Assembly: GCF_030272615.1 (NCBI RefSeq) | Contig: NW_026729151.1 | Span: forward strand, 1-64,000 | Origin: Cryptomeria japonica | Taxonomy: Eukaryota > Streptophyta > Pinopsida > Cupressales > Cupressaceae | Direction: 5' to 3' | DNA length: 64,000 bases | In this document: positions 1 to 10,077 of the stretch, in pieces | Numbering within the stretch: the stretch's first letter is position 1 | How the letters are laid out: every line of letters starts with the position of its first letter | The notes under the pieces: generated by a model | The model's input: the letters and a program-made list of their open reading frames with translations, nothing else | The model's database searches: none | Told to the model about the DNA's origin: nothing | Position numbers and translations under genes: made by a program

Positions 1-44
1 CTCGACATCATTGTTCTTTCCCTCCACAAGTTTTGAAGCTCATA

Positions 45-1980
45 TTTGGATCCGTTTTAGGGAGCATGTCCAAATCTTCTTAAGTTGCTCAGATCTAGGT
101 GTGTGCCTCAATTTGATGACTATAGCTCACTGTTTCCGCATGTTTACCTTCACTTTCAACACTTTTCCCTAATTTCAGCATTTCAACTCACAAAAGAGGG
201 TAAACAAATTCACACGCCCTTGAATCCAAGTAGCATTCAGTCCTTATCATTAGTGGTTTGTTATTGAATCTATTGGATTCACCCCTCTTTTGAATGTCAT
301 GGCAAATTAGCGGTTTTTATATATCGAATGGTGGAAACCCTTATTTTTCACCATTACAGAGATGAAATATGTCTTATTATATTTTATATAAATGTTTTAG
401 ATATGTTTTATACTAATTAATTATAATTTCATTATATCAAAATAGTCATTTTTCATATATATAACTATTTGTATAGCTTGTTTCACATAAAAAATCTTAA
501 ATCATTTATTTCTTTTTATATTAAAGTAATGTATGTCCATTATAAAATTTAAATATTATTTTAATTTTATTTATTTTGATCATTTATTTGTCATTCTTCT
601 CTAAAATAAAAATAAAAATAAAATAAATATTTCTCTTGACTATTCTACATAATCATTTGTTCACTTATTTGTATAAGCATAAGTTTATTACAAAATTATA
701 GAACAAACTCCTTAAAAATATAAATTATTGTTTTTTCTCTAAAATAAAATAAATAATAAATAATAATTCTATTACCTACTCTCCACAAGTTATTTGCTGA
801 AGGGCATAAATTTAGTGTACAACTATAGAATTAACCTTTTAGAAATGCCCCATTCTCTCCTAAAACCCAAAAAAGAAAATAATATTTTCTTACCTACCTG
901 ACAACTATCTCATCACACGCTGCTCACGAGGCATATGTTTAGAGAAAAATTATACAAACAAATCCTTGAATTCTTAACAACTCTATGTAACCATTGGATC
1001 ACTTATTTGGCACAACTTATTGGATCACAAGATAGGCAACTCCTTGAAAAATGAAATTATCGGTTTTCCTTGAAAATAAAACAATGTTTCTCTTAACTAC
1101 CCTTCTTAACTATTGGATGGTTTAAATTAAACCATTAATTTTCCCTACCTACCCACTACCTACTTTGAGTAATTTCTATTTAGACATTCAACTATTTATT
1201 TTTCTCCATGGCTCAATTTCCTCTAATGTGTCTTGTATCTAATTGCATTCACTTGTTTGAATGGCCAAGAAGGTACAAAACTTGTGGATTAGGAGTAGAG
1301 TGTGTTCAGAATTTTAATGTTGCAGTGCTATGACAATAAAAAGCTTTCAATGGATGGAGGAAAGTAAGTCTTTCAATTTTGAGTTCATTTTTTCCCCTTT
1401 TTGAATATAGAGTCTAGGTTGTTTCATTCCTCGAGTGTGGTGGAGAACACCAACAATAGGGAGGAGACAAGTAGAAGAAATGTGTCATCAAGATAAAGGT
1501 CAAGAAAGGTAAGTATTATATTTCCTTTGTCCTTAATAGTTTTATTCAAAACTAGTAATTATGTCAAGAGGCATGTACAATGAAGTCAAAATGTCCCTAA
1601 ACAAAATTCCATTTTTGAAACAATTTGACATGCGAATGAGAGGTAAATGCATGAAATATGTTATGTTTCAGTTTTTGTGGAAGTGTTATTTTATTATTCC
1701 AAATAAAATAGAACCCTCACCACTTGATGTTTAGTATTTAGAAAAAACATTTATTTTACAGATGATTCTCTTCTATTATAAGATATCTCTATTATTTTTT
1801 ACATATATTTTTTAAATATTTGATATACTAATATTATAAAATTCATATATATACTGATTCATGTTCATGTGCATGCAGGAAGGAGAAGATAATGGTAGAT
1901 TTTTATTGCAGAAATTATGCAATAAATGATTTGTAATCGATATTGCATCCTGATAGAAAATGTTTATTACAATATTATTG
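45..1980. other. AT-rich stretch with one weak exon candidate
   Basis: Mostly A+T-rich sequence with short runs of AAAATA repeats near 600-640 and 720-770. No coding frame resembling a known family was found on either strand. The only coding-like patch is 1411-1508 (see the copy B counterpart at 41688-41785). In copy A that patch has a TAA near 1493. Confidence 0.5.
1411..1508 (+). pseudogene. Exon-like segment, interrupted in copy A
   Basis: A 98-bp segment sits between an AG preceded by a pyrimidine tract and the donor-like AAG|GTAAGTAT. Its frame begins SRLFHSSSVVENTNNREE. In copy A an in-frame TAA replaces the TGG of copy B, where the frame stays open. No protein family is recognised. 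It may be a lost exon or chance. Confidence 0.25.
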
Positions 1981-1987
1981 TGATCCC

Positions 1988-2465
1988 AGAACAAGCCAAA
2001 GCCGCTACATGGATACTGAGAACCCCATGCAGCCACTCCTGGAGGTTGCCTCGGGACTGCCATGTGGCCGAAACCATTATCTGCACTGTGCTCGGAGGAG
2101 ACAGATTGGGCCTGTTTTATGAGAGCAAACGGAATCGTCTGCGCCAGGCAACCAACCCTGGCGTGGCGGCTACTTTTCATGAAGGTACCAGATTATATAT
2201 ATCTTTGTTGGGAACGTTTTTGCCGGCCCCTTCTTCCTCTGGATCCTCTAGCTGGGGCTCACCATAAGGGCAGGTTGTGAGATACAGAATCTGATACCTT
2301 CCATGGCGCGGCATCACATTGCAGACGATTCCGTTGGCGCTCATAACGCAGTCCCTGAGCAAAGTGCATTATACTCTCGGCCATATCGCAGTCCCCCGAC
2401 CACTTCAAGGAGGAGCGGCCGCATGGCGTTCTCATTATCCCGCGAAGGCGTTTTGGGCTTGTTCT
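1988..2465. repeat. GC-rich imperfect inverted repeat (fold-back)
   Basis: Two arms, 1988-2194 and 2287-2465, are reverse complements at roughly 70-75% by eye, separated by a loop of about 90 bp. Matched blocks include AGAACAAGCC at the outer ends, AACGGAATCGTCTGC in the middle and AAGGTA(C/T)CAGATT at the inner ends. The GC content is far above the surroundings, suggesting captured coding sequence. The several overlapping open frames on both strands are a by-product of the inverted symmetry, and none matches a family I recognise. A transcript could fold into a long imperfect hairpin. Confidence 0.75.
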
Positions 2466-2662
2466 TAGACACAGGATGCCGTCCCCAGGGCTTCCCAAGG
2501 AGGCGACCATCTTGTATCTCCAAGAGAATGGGAGCTTCTCCGAAGAATTGAATAACCTTGTGGACAGCATTCTTTGTGATTATATGAAGCCCTTAGCTTG
2601 CAGAGGTTGGGAGTGTTTAAGAAGTGTATTTTTAGTGTGAAGGGCAATTGTATCCTTTTTCT

Positions 2663-2851
2663 CTAAGTGAACTGAGTGTTCTTATCGGTGTTACAAGTAG
2701 TACACTTGTGACCTTCTTGACCAAAAGCATTGCAGACAATGGGGACTTTCATATTCAATTTCCTGACCCACTTACCATACCTATAAAAGAGGATAAGATC
2801 AGAAGGGAGAACCTTATCATATTCCACCAACATGTAGGATATCTCAAACAA
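2663..2851 (-). pseudogene. LINE ORF1 zinc-knuckle relic
   Basis: The minus-strand frame reads ISYMLVEYDKVLPSDLIL, then GKWVRKL, then VPIVCNAFGQEGHKCTTC. The layout matches the end of plant L1-type ORF1 (DUF4283 region plus a CCHC knuckle): an ARICVEID-like strand, LPxxI, GxW, then xPxxCxxCxxxGHxxxxC. The second knuckle cysteine is Phe here, so metal binding is probably lost. No continuous ORF1 is visible upstream on the minus strand (2860-3300), although weak fragments may exist there. The family assignment rests on motif spacing alone. Confidence 0.45.
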
Positions 2852-2859
2852 TAGATGCT

Positions 2860-3510
2860 TGATGAATTTAGTGATAGGGTTAAAATCATATTTAAAATTG
2901 TCTCAAAGTGTTAGTAAAAGACATGAGAACCTTTTCACTCCAAAATTTGAGTGACAAATGGACTCAAACAAGGAACATAAATTTATTTTGAGAGTTGAAA
3001 CCAAAGGATCACCTGGGAAAACAAAGGTCATTCAAGAAAAAGAACCAAGGTTCCCCATTATGGATCTTGAAACAATCCTCAAAATCAGGAAAGGAATGTT
3101 GCCACAAAATGTGATGATAAGAGAACTACCTAGCCATTCCGAAAGACTCGGCAAGAAAAGTGTCTATAACGTCCACAAAAATCTGCTATCCGTGGGGAGA
3201 AACAAGAGTCACCTTTGGCTCGTCCTACACAAAGCTTGTAGACAGAACCGAAACTCCAGGAGCTTCCACACCCACATTCATATTTGAACCATTCAAAAAC
3301 TCTTCATTGAGGTCATTGTCTTCATCTTGAGAGTCATCAAGAATACAAATCCATTAAAGTCCTCGATGCAAAATGTTTTGAATCTTGCTAGAGACAAGTG
3401 GTGAGGGTTCTATTTTATTTGGAGTGTACTATTAGTGGTTATGGCTAACTTGGCACACCCACATATCTTAAAGGACTTTTTGTTGTCTTTGTATGCCACT
3501 TACCTGTTTC
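2860..3510. other. Unrecognised stretch, open frame 2958-3287
   Basis: A plus-strand frame of 109 codons (2958-3287) begins MDSNKEHKFILRVETKG. It is open in both copies with a few replacements, but shows no family motif. Its position just upstream, in LINE sense, of the minus-strand zinc knuckle makes an antisense LINE remnant the simpler explanation. Confidence 0.3.
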
Positions 3511-3513
3511 TAC

Positions 3514-3590
3514 CTATTGTTCTAGCTTTTGGGTAGTAAGAACAATCGTTTTTTATAGCTATTGTTCTAGCTTCTGGGTAGTAAGAACAA
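3514..3590. repeat. 45-bp tandem repeat with internal palindrome
   Basis: Two units start at 3514 and 3559. Each contains ATTGTTCT ... AGAACAAT, an 8-bp inverted repeat around a 15-base spacer, so each unit can form a small hairpin. Copy B has the same at 43794-43870. Confidence 0.8.
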
Positions 3591-3599
3591 ATTCTTTTT

Positions 3600-4170
3600 G
3601 TTTTCTCTGTATTCAACTTAACTAATACACACTATTTAGAATTTAATAAAAGTACTTATGAAGGCATAAACATTACTGACATAAAAAATTATTAATTACT
3701 ATGAATATGAAGGAGTAGATAGTAAAAGCTAGATCAATATTTGAAGGAAATTAAAGATGCAATTTTTCACACGTCTTAAAATAGGTGGTATTCTTAGATA
3801 TCAATCTTCAACTCTTACTATCTCTTTGTCACTGTATTTGATTATACTTTTTCTTTTAATATAATACTTTTAAATTTAATAAGAATAGCAAATAATTTTG
3901 ATAATTAGGAATATAAAATATCTATTATATGAAATTTTCATCTAAACTTAAATAATAAAAACGATTGTATATTATATCTTTTTGTGTTGAGAATAGAAGT
4001 TTGTTAAGGGTTTGGGACCTTTGTTCCCGCCAATTGGATGCTCTGGTCAAAAGCCTTGCATTCTTAAAGGGATGCTTCCTTCTTGGTGTCTATTGGTCTC
4101 ACTGCTTGTGAATTCCAATTAATAATGTAATTCAAATTATATTATAAAATATTTGAATTTATTAATTGAT
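3600..4170. other. AT-rich intergenic sequence
   Basis: No gene seen. The 62 bases at about 3956-4017 are missing from copy B. Polarity is unclear. Confidence 0.5.
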
Positions 4171-4173
4171 AAC

Positions 4174-4306
4174 AAATTTTTTATTTTATATTAAATTTTC
4201 CTATTAAATATTATAAATGAAATTAAAATGTAAGATGAGATTTTTTTATTTTATATTAAATTTTCCTATTAAATATTATAAATCAAATTAAATTAAAATG
4301 TAAGAT
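4174..4306. repeat. 65-bp AT-rich tandem repeat
   Basis: Two units share the block CTATTAAATATTATAAAT, at 4201 and 4266, with similar flanks. Both copies of the duplication carry it. Confidence 0.75.
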
Positions 4307-4680
4307 GGGAGTTCTTCTAGAATACAAGTTTGTAGTGGATGCCTCCATCATTCAATACTAATTACACAAACCGATCATAAATTATTTAAACTTTGAATGT
4401 ACCTTCTTAAATTTATTTTAATTTTTTATAGAGATTCACCGAAACGTTTTCTTCAATAATATGATGTAAAAAAAGAGTAATATTAGTGCTCCAGTTTTAC
4501 ATATGAATTTGGGTCTCCAATACACTGCCCCTTATTTGTTTTATCCAATGCATGTCCTCTCTAACAAGAACGACATTACAACATTTAGTGTCACACCATA
4601 GTAATCATAGTAATCCAAGGCAGCAAATCTTAAATCTAAATATTAAATTTTTGTTATCACCTCTCGCCTACAATCACCTT

Positions 4681-4686
4681 TATATA
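4681..4686 (+). promoter_or_regulatory. Candidate TATA box of the GARP locus
   Basis: TATATA lies 74 bases upstream of the proposed ATG at 4760 and is identical in copy B (44899-44904). The spacing suits a plant promoter with a short leader. In this AT-rich DNA the match could be chance. Confidence 0.35.
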
Positions 4687-4759
4687 GATTTCAATCACTC
4701 TATTCTTAAACTCATCCTTGTTTCAGCGGTTGTTTGACAAAGTTTAGCAGCAGAGAAAA

Positions 4760-5484
4760 ATGGAGAATGAAGAAGGAAGAGAGATTCTTATTTTTGGTAA
4801 ATGGATTCGAGTAGGAGGAGAGAACAATGGGTCTGTTTCTCATGAGAATGGAAATGAGAAAGGAGAAAAGAGGTAGTACATTAAATCTTTAATGCCTAGG
4901 ATTCGTTAGACCTCTGACTTGCATGATAGTTTTCTTCGAGCAGTGCAACAACTTGGAGGTCCCAACAGTGAGCATTCATTCAATCTTTCACTTTTCTTTA
5001 TTAAGTTTTTTGTGTCGGTAGATATAGAATTCTAAATTCGTTTTAGTTTTGATATTGGTTTAGAATTCTAAATTTTTTTTAGTTTTAATATTGGTTTAGA
5101 ATTCTAAATACTGTATAATATAAATTATGTTTGATTTATATAGAATATCTTGTTCATACTTAATCCAATCTGTCCATCTATTTGTTATTTTTTTTTTCAT
5201 TGAATTGTTGTAAATTTAATACTCTATTTACAGAAGCATCCCCCAAACAACTTGTAGAGCTCATGGGTGTTGAAGGGCTTACCCACCCTCAAGTGAAAAG
5301 CCATCTACAGGTACTGCTAAATTAATGTAATCACCCATGAGTTTGTAATAGGAAAAAGAAACCCTAATTCTAATATATACTTTTTTTCCATTTGTTTTCT
5401 CATTCTCTCCCAAATAAATCCTTAGTTTTTCATTGTTATTGACAAATGCAGCGATATAGATGTAAACTTCAAAAGCCAACATAG
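4760..5484 (+). pseudogene. GARP (G2-like) transcription factor, disabled copy
   Basis: Three exons, 4760-4967, 5234-5310 and 5452-5484, join in frame with GT/AG borders. They encode a GARP-type Myb DNA-binding domain, a nuclear DNA-binding fold of plant regulators. Exon 2 gives SPKQLVELMGV then GLTHPQVKSHLQ; exon 3 begins RYRCKLQKPT and then stops. Compared with copy B, exon 1 has two nonsense changes: TAG for AAG just after the GEKR stretch, and TAG for TGG in the conserved RxRWT motif. The conserved Trp is therefore lost along with the frame. The wording (QQLGG, PKQL, KSHLQxYR) is nearest the HHO/NIGT1 and KANADI-like GARP groups; I cannot choose between them. Confidence 0.8.
5025..5110 (+). 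repeat. Short tandem repeat in GARP intron 1
   Basis: Three copies of a unit of about 37 bp containing TTAGAATTCTAAAT, itself palindromic, lie within the first intron. Present in both duplicates. Confidence 0.7.
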
Positions 5485-5576
5485 AAGCTTCCTCAATCAA
5501 ATGCAGGTTTATTACTCGAAGATAAAGACAAGTCACAAGTCATAACTTCAGACAAGCCTCTAGTTTAAATATTTTT

Positions 5577-6614
5577 TATTGAAAACAATGGCTGCAATGC
5601 AGCTTTAGTGGCTGCAAAGGACTGCAAAATTGATGATTTTGATTTTGATTTGCGAACTTGTAGGCTAATCGTACTGAAAAAACTCTTATTATAAAGCTTT
5701 CCAGAGGATAAACTGGGTTATGTTATTTGTCAGCTACCTTCAGGAAAATAATCTCCAACTGTTATTAAAGTTTCGTATTCATGTTTATGGTGGTGTTCTT
5801 ATTTTACTTAGATCTGCTCCTTCCTTGTTGGATGGTTTTCACTTGACTTTCATTCATCCATGATGGTATTGTTTATTCTGATCCTCAATTTTTCTGCAGC
5901 CTATATGGACTCTTTAACCTCTTTGACATGTAAAGTTCTTAGTTTAATAATTTATTTTTAGTTATAAGAATTTTGATCATTCTGATCCTTATGGTCTCTT
6001 TTTTTCATCTGTCTGACATGCCAAGTTAGAGAAAAAAATTTCGAGAAGAAAACTGGAATTAAAAATGTGAAAACTGGCTCCCAAGGGTCATGCCTTATTG
6101 AAAACAATGGCTGCAATGCAGCTTTAGTGGCTGCAAAGGACTGCAAAATTGATGATTTTGATTTTGATTTGAGAACTTGTAGGTTAATCGTACTGAAAAA
6201 ACTCTTATTATAAAGCTTTCCAGAGGATAAACTGGGTTATGGTATTTGTCAGCTACCTTCAGGAAAATAATCTCCAACTGTTATTAAAGTTTCGTATTCA
6301 TGTTTATGGTGGTGTTCTTATTTTACTTAGATCTGCTCCTTCCTTGTTGGATGGTTTTCACTTGACTTTCATTCATCCATGATGGTATTGTTTATTCTGA
6401 TCCTCAATTTATCTGCAGCCTATATGGACTCTTTTTCCTCTCTGACATGTAAAGTTCTTAGTTTAATAATTTATTGTTAGTTATAAGAATTTTGATCATT
6501 CTGATCCTTATGGTCTCTTTTTTTTCATCTGTCTGACATGCCAAGTTAGACAAAAAAATTTCGAGAAGAAAACTGGAATTAAAAATGTGAAAACTGGCTC
6601 CCAAGGGTCATGCC
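5577..6614. repeat. 519-bp tandem duplication downstream of the GARP locus
   Basis: Units 5577-6095 and 6096-6614 are nearly identical with a period of exactly 519 bases. Each begins near GAAAACAATGGCTGCAATG and ends near GGGTCATGCCTTAT. The same doubling with the same period is in copy B (45796-46833), so it predates the 40-kb event. The first about 90 bases of each unit have a coding-like frame (ALVAAKDCKIDDFDFDL) that could be an old 3' exon of the GARP gene. Minus-strand open frames over the junction are shadows. Confidence 0.9.
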
Positions 6615-6675
6615 TTATCGAAACACAGACAATTTGTTGGGATGGCGCACTCTTTCTTTAAGTGGAAATTCTTAA

Positions 6676-7065
6676 TTGACCAGACCACAGACCCAGAGAA
6701 AGAAGAGGAATTCAAGGATTTCTCGGTCACAGGAAAATGAGGAGGCTCCCAATCTCAATGACGTAAAAACATTCCCCAGGAACAGAATGGGCAGGTTGGC
6801 AAGCCGAGGTGGTCGAGGTGGTCATTTGTCAAGCGGACATGGACAGAGTAGCCTTGGGCGGGGACGTGGCCATCCCCAAGTTCTCCTCAGGAGCCTTCCA
6901 CATAACTGCTCTTCCAAATTTAAAGATATGATCTTGCTTTTTGTTTTTATTTATTGTTTCTCTATTCGAACTCTGGAGGATATATGCTATCTAGCTTTTA
7001 GACTCTACTTTTATTTTTTTTTTTTTTTTTCAAAACTCCCCTTAATTTTTGTATGGACAGTTTAA
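6676..7065 (+). CDS. RG-rich open frame, possible exon
   Basis: The frame has no ATG at its start. It is preceded by an in-frame TAA and by AG acceptor-like sites (about 6680-6700), so it would have to be an internal or terminal exon. The first about 80 codons are clearly richer in G+C than their surroundings. They contain basic (QRKKRNSRISRSQE) and RG-rich (SRGGRGG, GRGRGHPQ) segments, as seen in RNA-binding RGG boxes or AT-hook proteins. The tail runs into poly-T and is probably not coding. The copy B counterpart is identical across the first about 300 bases. No family was recognised. Confidence 0.25.
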   Translation: MTRPQTQRKKRNSRISRSQENEEAPNLNDVKTFPRNRMGRLASRGGRGGHLSSGHGQSSLGRGRGHPQVLLRSLPHNCSSKFKDMILLFVFIYCFSIRTLEDICYLAFRLYFYFFFFFSKLPLIFVWTV

Positions 7066-7575
7066 AGATGCAAAATTGTTTTCATAATATTTTTTGACAG
7101 ATCATGTAGGATCTGTAATATGTTTCATATGTAATTAAAATTCAAAGTAATATACTACTCTGGCTCTGCCCTTTGCTTACTAAAAAAAAAGTGTCAAAAC
7201 TGACATTAGTAATACATTATTCAACAGCCTGTGCAATTGTTAGGTTTATGTTCAAATTGATAAATATACATTTAATAGTGTTGTTATTATAATAATATAT
7301 TCTTTGTTTTGAAAAATTTCTAAGAAGTATTAATTGAGTGTTTGATATTAAACTACAATAATATTTGTAGAGTAATATTATTTTTTATGAAATTATTTTT
7401 GTTATTTGAAATACAATTCTCTATTATTTGGTGGCCTTTTTGGTATAGCCAATCTTGTGAAAAGATAAGTGATTCATAGAAGATTTCTTGGTGGCAGCAC
7501 TGCTGATTTTGTATTTCTTGTATTAATGCAAGGCCTGTTAGTTGAAATTTTTCTTTCGCTGATTGTTCTTGTCAC
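7066..7575. other. AT-rich sequence without a gene
   Basis: No supported gene. About 118 bases (7212-7329) are absent from copy B; the ends share the microhomology AGTA. Confidence 0.5.
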
Positions 7576-8926
7576 ACAAACACCTTTTTTATGGTTAGTC
7601 GCTTCCCTGTTCAATTCTATTCTACCACGTATACATGACAATACTTTCAATTTGTTTTTTGGAAAGGATTTGTAATGTGAAATAGAAACTGTTAACAGCA
7701 TTTAATATGGAAGGTAAAGGTATAAACTTAAACAAACCAGAAATTAATTCATATGGGTTTATATTTATAATTATAAAATAAACAAAAGTTATTGGCATAA
7801 AAATGTATCAATTCAATTTTGTTGGTTAATTAGTAATTTAATTTATATTATATATTATATGTTGTAAAATATTAATTATAAAATTTGTATTTCATTAAAT
7901 ATTATATCTTATTCATGTTGAATATCTTATGTTTTAAATATTTGTTTGTATTTTTTATATATTAAATTTATATTTAAATTATATATATTATTATTTATTA
8001 CTTTTTTATTTAACAGATGTTATTAAATACAAATAACTAGTAATTGCATCTTGGTGTGCAATGGGTATGTCGAATAGGTGTGGAAGGTCAATTAGGGGAA
8101 ACTATGGTCATTTTTTTGCATAAATTTGTAGACTACATGAGATCAATTAGTAGGCCATTTAGAAAATGATGTTGTTTGTGCAAAAAAGGGTCTCAATGGA
8201 GGAGTAATAGCTTCAAATCCACTTTGCATCCGCTTACAAGGATCCTTGATCATAATTGAAACAAAACATTTGAATTAGGAAGATAATTTTTATTTTACCA
8301 ATGATCTCATGTTATGTTTCCAATGAGGTAAGAGGGAGAGAGGTAGAGATATGGATAGAAACGGGGAGACACAGAGGTAGAGATATGGATAGAAACGGGG
8401 ATATATGTTTACAAACTCCCTTTTTATGGTTAGTCGCTTCACCACGTATACATGACAAGACTTTCAATTTGTTTTTTTGGAAAGGATTTGTAATGTGAAA
8501 TAGAAATTGTAAACAACATTTAATATGGAAGGTAAAGGTATAAACTTAAACAAACAAGAAATTAATTCATATAAGTTTACATATATAATTATAAAATAAA
8601 AAAAGATATTGGCGTAAAAATGTATCAATTCAATTTTGTTGGTTAATTAGTAATTTAATTTATATTATATATTATATGTTGTAAAATATTGATTCTAATA
8701 TTTGTATTTAATTAAATATTATATTTTATTCATGTTCAATATCTTATGTTTTAAATATTTTCTTGTATTTTTAATATATTAAATTTATATTTAAATTATA
8801 TATATTATTATTTATTACTTTTTTATATAACAGATGTTATTAAATACAAATAACTAGTAATTGCATCTTTGTGTGCAATGGGTATGTCGAAGAGGCATGG
8901 AAGGTCAGTTAGAGGAAACTATAAAT
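7576..8926. repeat. Diverged ~520-bp direct repeat
   Basis: Segments 7576-8106 and 8411-8926 share long blocks, for example TTTTTATGGTTAGTCGCTTC, CACGTATACATGACAA and GTTATTAAATACAAATAACT, with small indels. The spacing falls from 835 to about 816. The intervening 8107-8410 is single copy and ends in a 34-bp tandem doublet around AGGTAGAGATATGGATAGAA (8341 and 8375). No coding function is visible. Present in both duplicates. Confidence 0.8.
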
Positions 8927-9560
8927 AGGGGAGAGGTAGAGATGGAGATAATATTCAAATGACATGCTACTCTAAGAATAAATCTCCTAGGACACATGAT
9001 ATCATTAAATTATTGGGATGAAATGAGTAATCAAAAGTTATTATTTCTGTATTGATCTCTCACTCCAAACTTTTAATTTACATTTTAACTTGAAATATTT
9101 AATTATATAAATAAATTTTTATAGATAATTATTCTATAATAAATTAAAATTTAATACTTAGACAGAAAATTATAAATGAAATTAATTCTATTATCTTTTA
9201 ACTATTATTTTCAACTTCATAAGAAGACAAAAATAATATAATACAAATTTAATAATAAAAATATATATATATTTCTTAAAAACATAATCCTAGTTTAATT
9301 TTAAAAATCTATATAATAATAATTATAATAATAAAATTAATCTTGCATTTAATTATTAACTTGTAATGTACTATTATATTATTTCAATTATATTTATGTA
9401 ATATTAATACTAACTTGTCTTAATAAAAATAATTATTAATAATTGTAGAAGTGAAAATAGACATTTTTGAGTGACTTTATAAAATATTTAAATTTATGAT
9501 TAAAATATTATTAAATTATTTTGTATGTATTAAAACAATTTAAAAACTGCCCTATTAATG
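8927..9560. other. Very AT-rich stretch
   Basis: A+T-rich sequence with a short (AT)n run near 9260. It is slightly longer in copy B. No gene seen. Confidence 0.5.
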
Positions 9561-9586
9561 GGCTTGCTAGGGCTAATCTAGGATTC

Positions 9587-9999
9587 AAGAACGTGAAGGT
9601 GGTGGAGTGGTTCAAGCCAAGGGAAGGATGGTATAAAATTAATATTGTAGCAATTGGAGCTTCAAAACTTGTGGAGGGAACGAACAATGACGTCGAGGCT
9701 TAAGCAGCTAGTGAAGAGTTGAAAATGGTGAAAAAATTGGGCTTCTCAAAAATACAACTTGAAGGAAATTCCTTGATTATTATTATGCAATAAAAAAGGG
9801 TGAAATACATGCTTGGAATTTGAATAAATATATAACTATTGCCAAGCATTTATTAGAAACTTTTGAGGAATTTGAATTTTGGCATGCGATTAGATCAAGA
9901 AACGATGTGGTGGGTAGGCTGTCCAAATGGGCAATGACTCTCGATGATGGGCCAAAAAGGATAATGGAATATTTTCGTAATCTTGAGCTCAATCTCTAA
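9587..9999 (+). pseudogene. RNase H-like (RVT_3) relic, truncated
   Basis: The frame VVEWFKPREGWYKIN is the entry to the plant RVT_3 RNase H domain. It then jumps from GASK to EGTNNDVEA, so the loop normally carrying the GxAGxGxVxR stretch is missing. After an in-frame TAA it continues ELKMVKKLGF and IQLEGNS, where active-site EGDS has become EGNS. It stops again and, in a shifted frame, reads IHAWNLNKY ... FEEFEFWHAIRSRNDVVGRL to a TAA at 9997. The expected first catalytic Asp is also replaced. This is a dead LINE-derived domain. A 385-bp inverted copy lies at 39931-40315. Confidence 0.7.
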
Positions 10000-10077
10000 G
10001 TTGTAATAGTACATCACTATTTTAAGAAGTTATTAATAAAAGGGTGTGGTGGTGATGTGATATTACATGGGTAGCAC

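Noticed and set aside
1812-2570. Multiple open frames on both strands at 1.8-2.6 kb (and at 42.1-42.8 kb)
   Set aside because: They are produced by the GC-rich inverted repeat; frames on opposite strands mirror each other and none matches a known protein.
7469-7701. Small frames on both strands around 7.5 kb
   Set aside because: They lie within the diverged 520-bp repeat, overlap antisense to each other, and show no motif.
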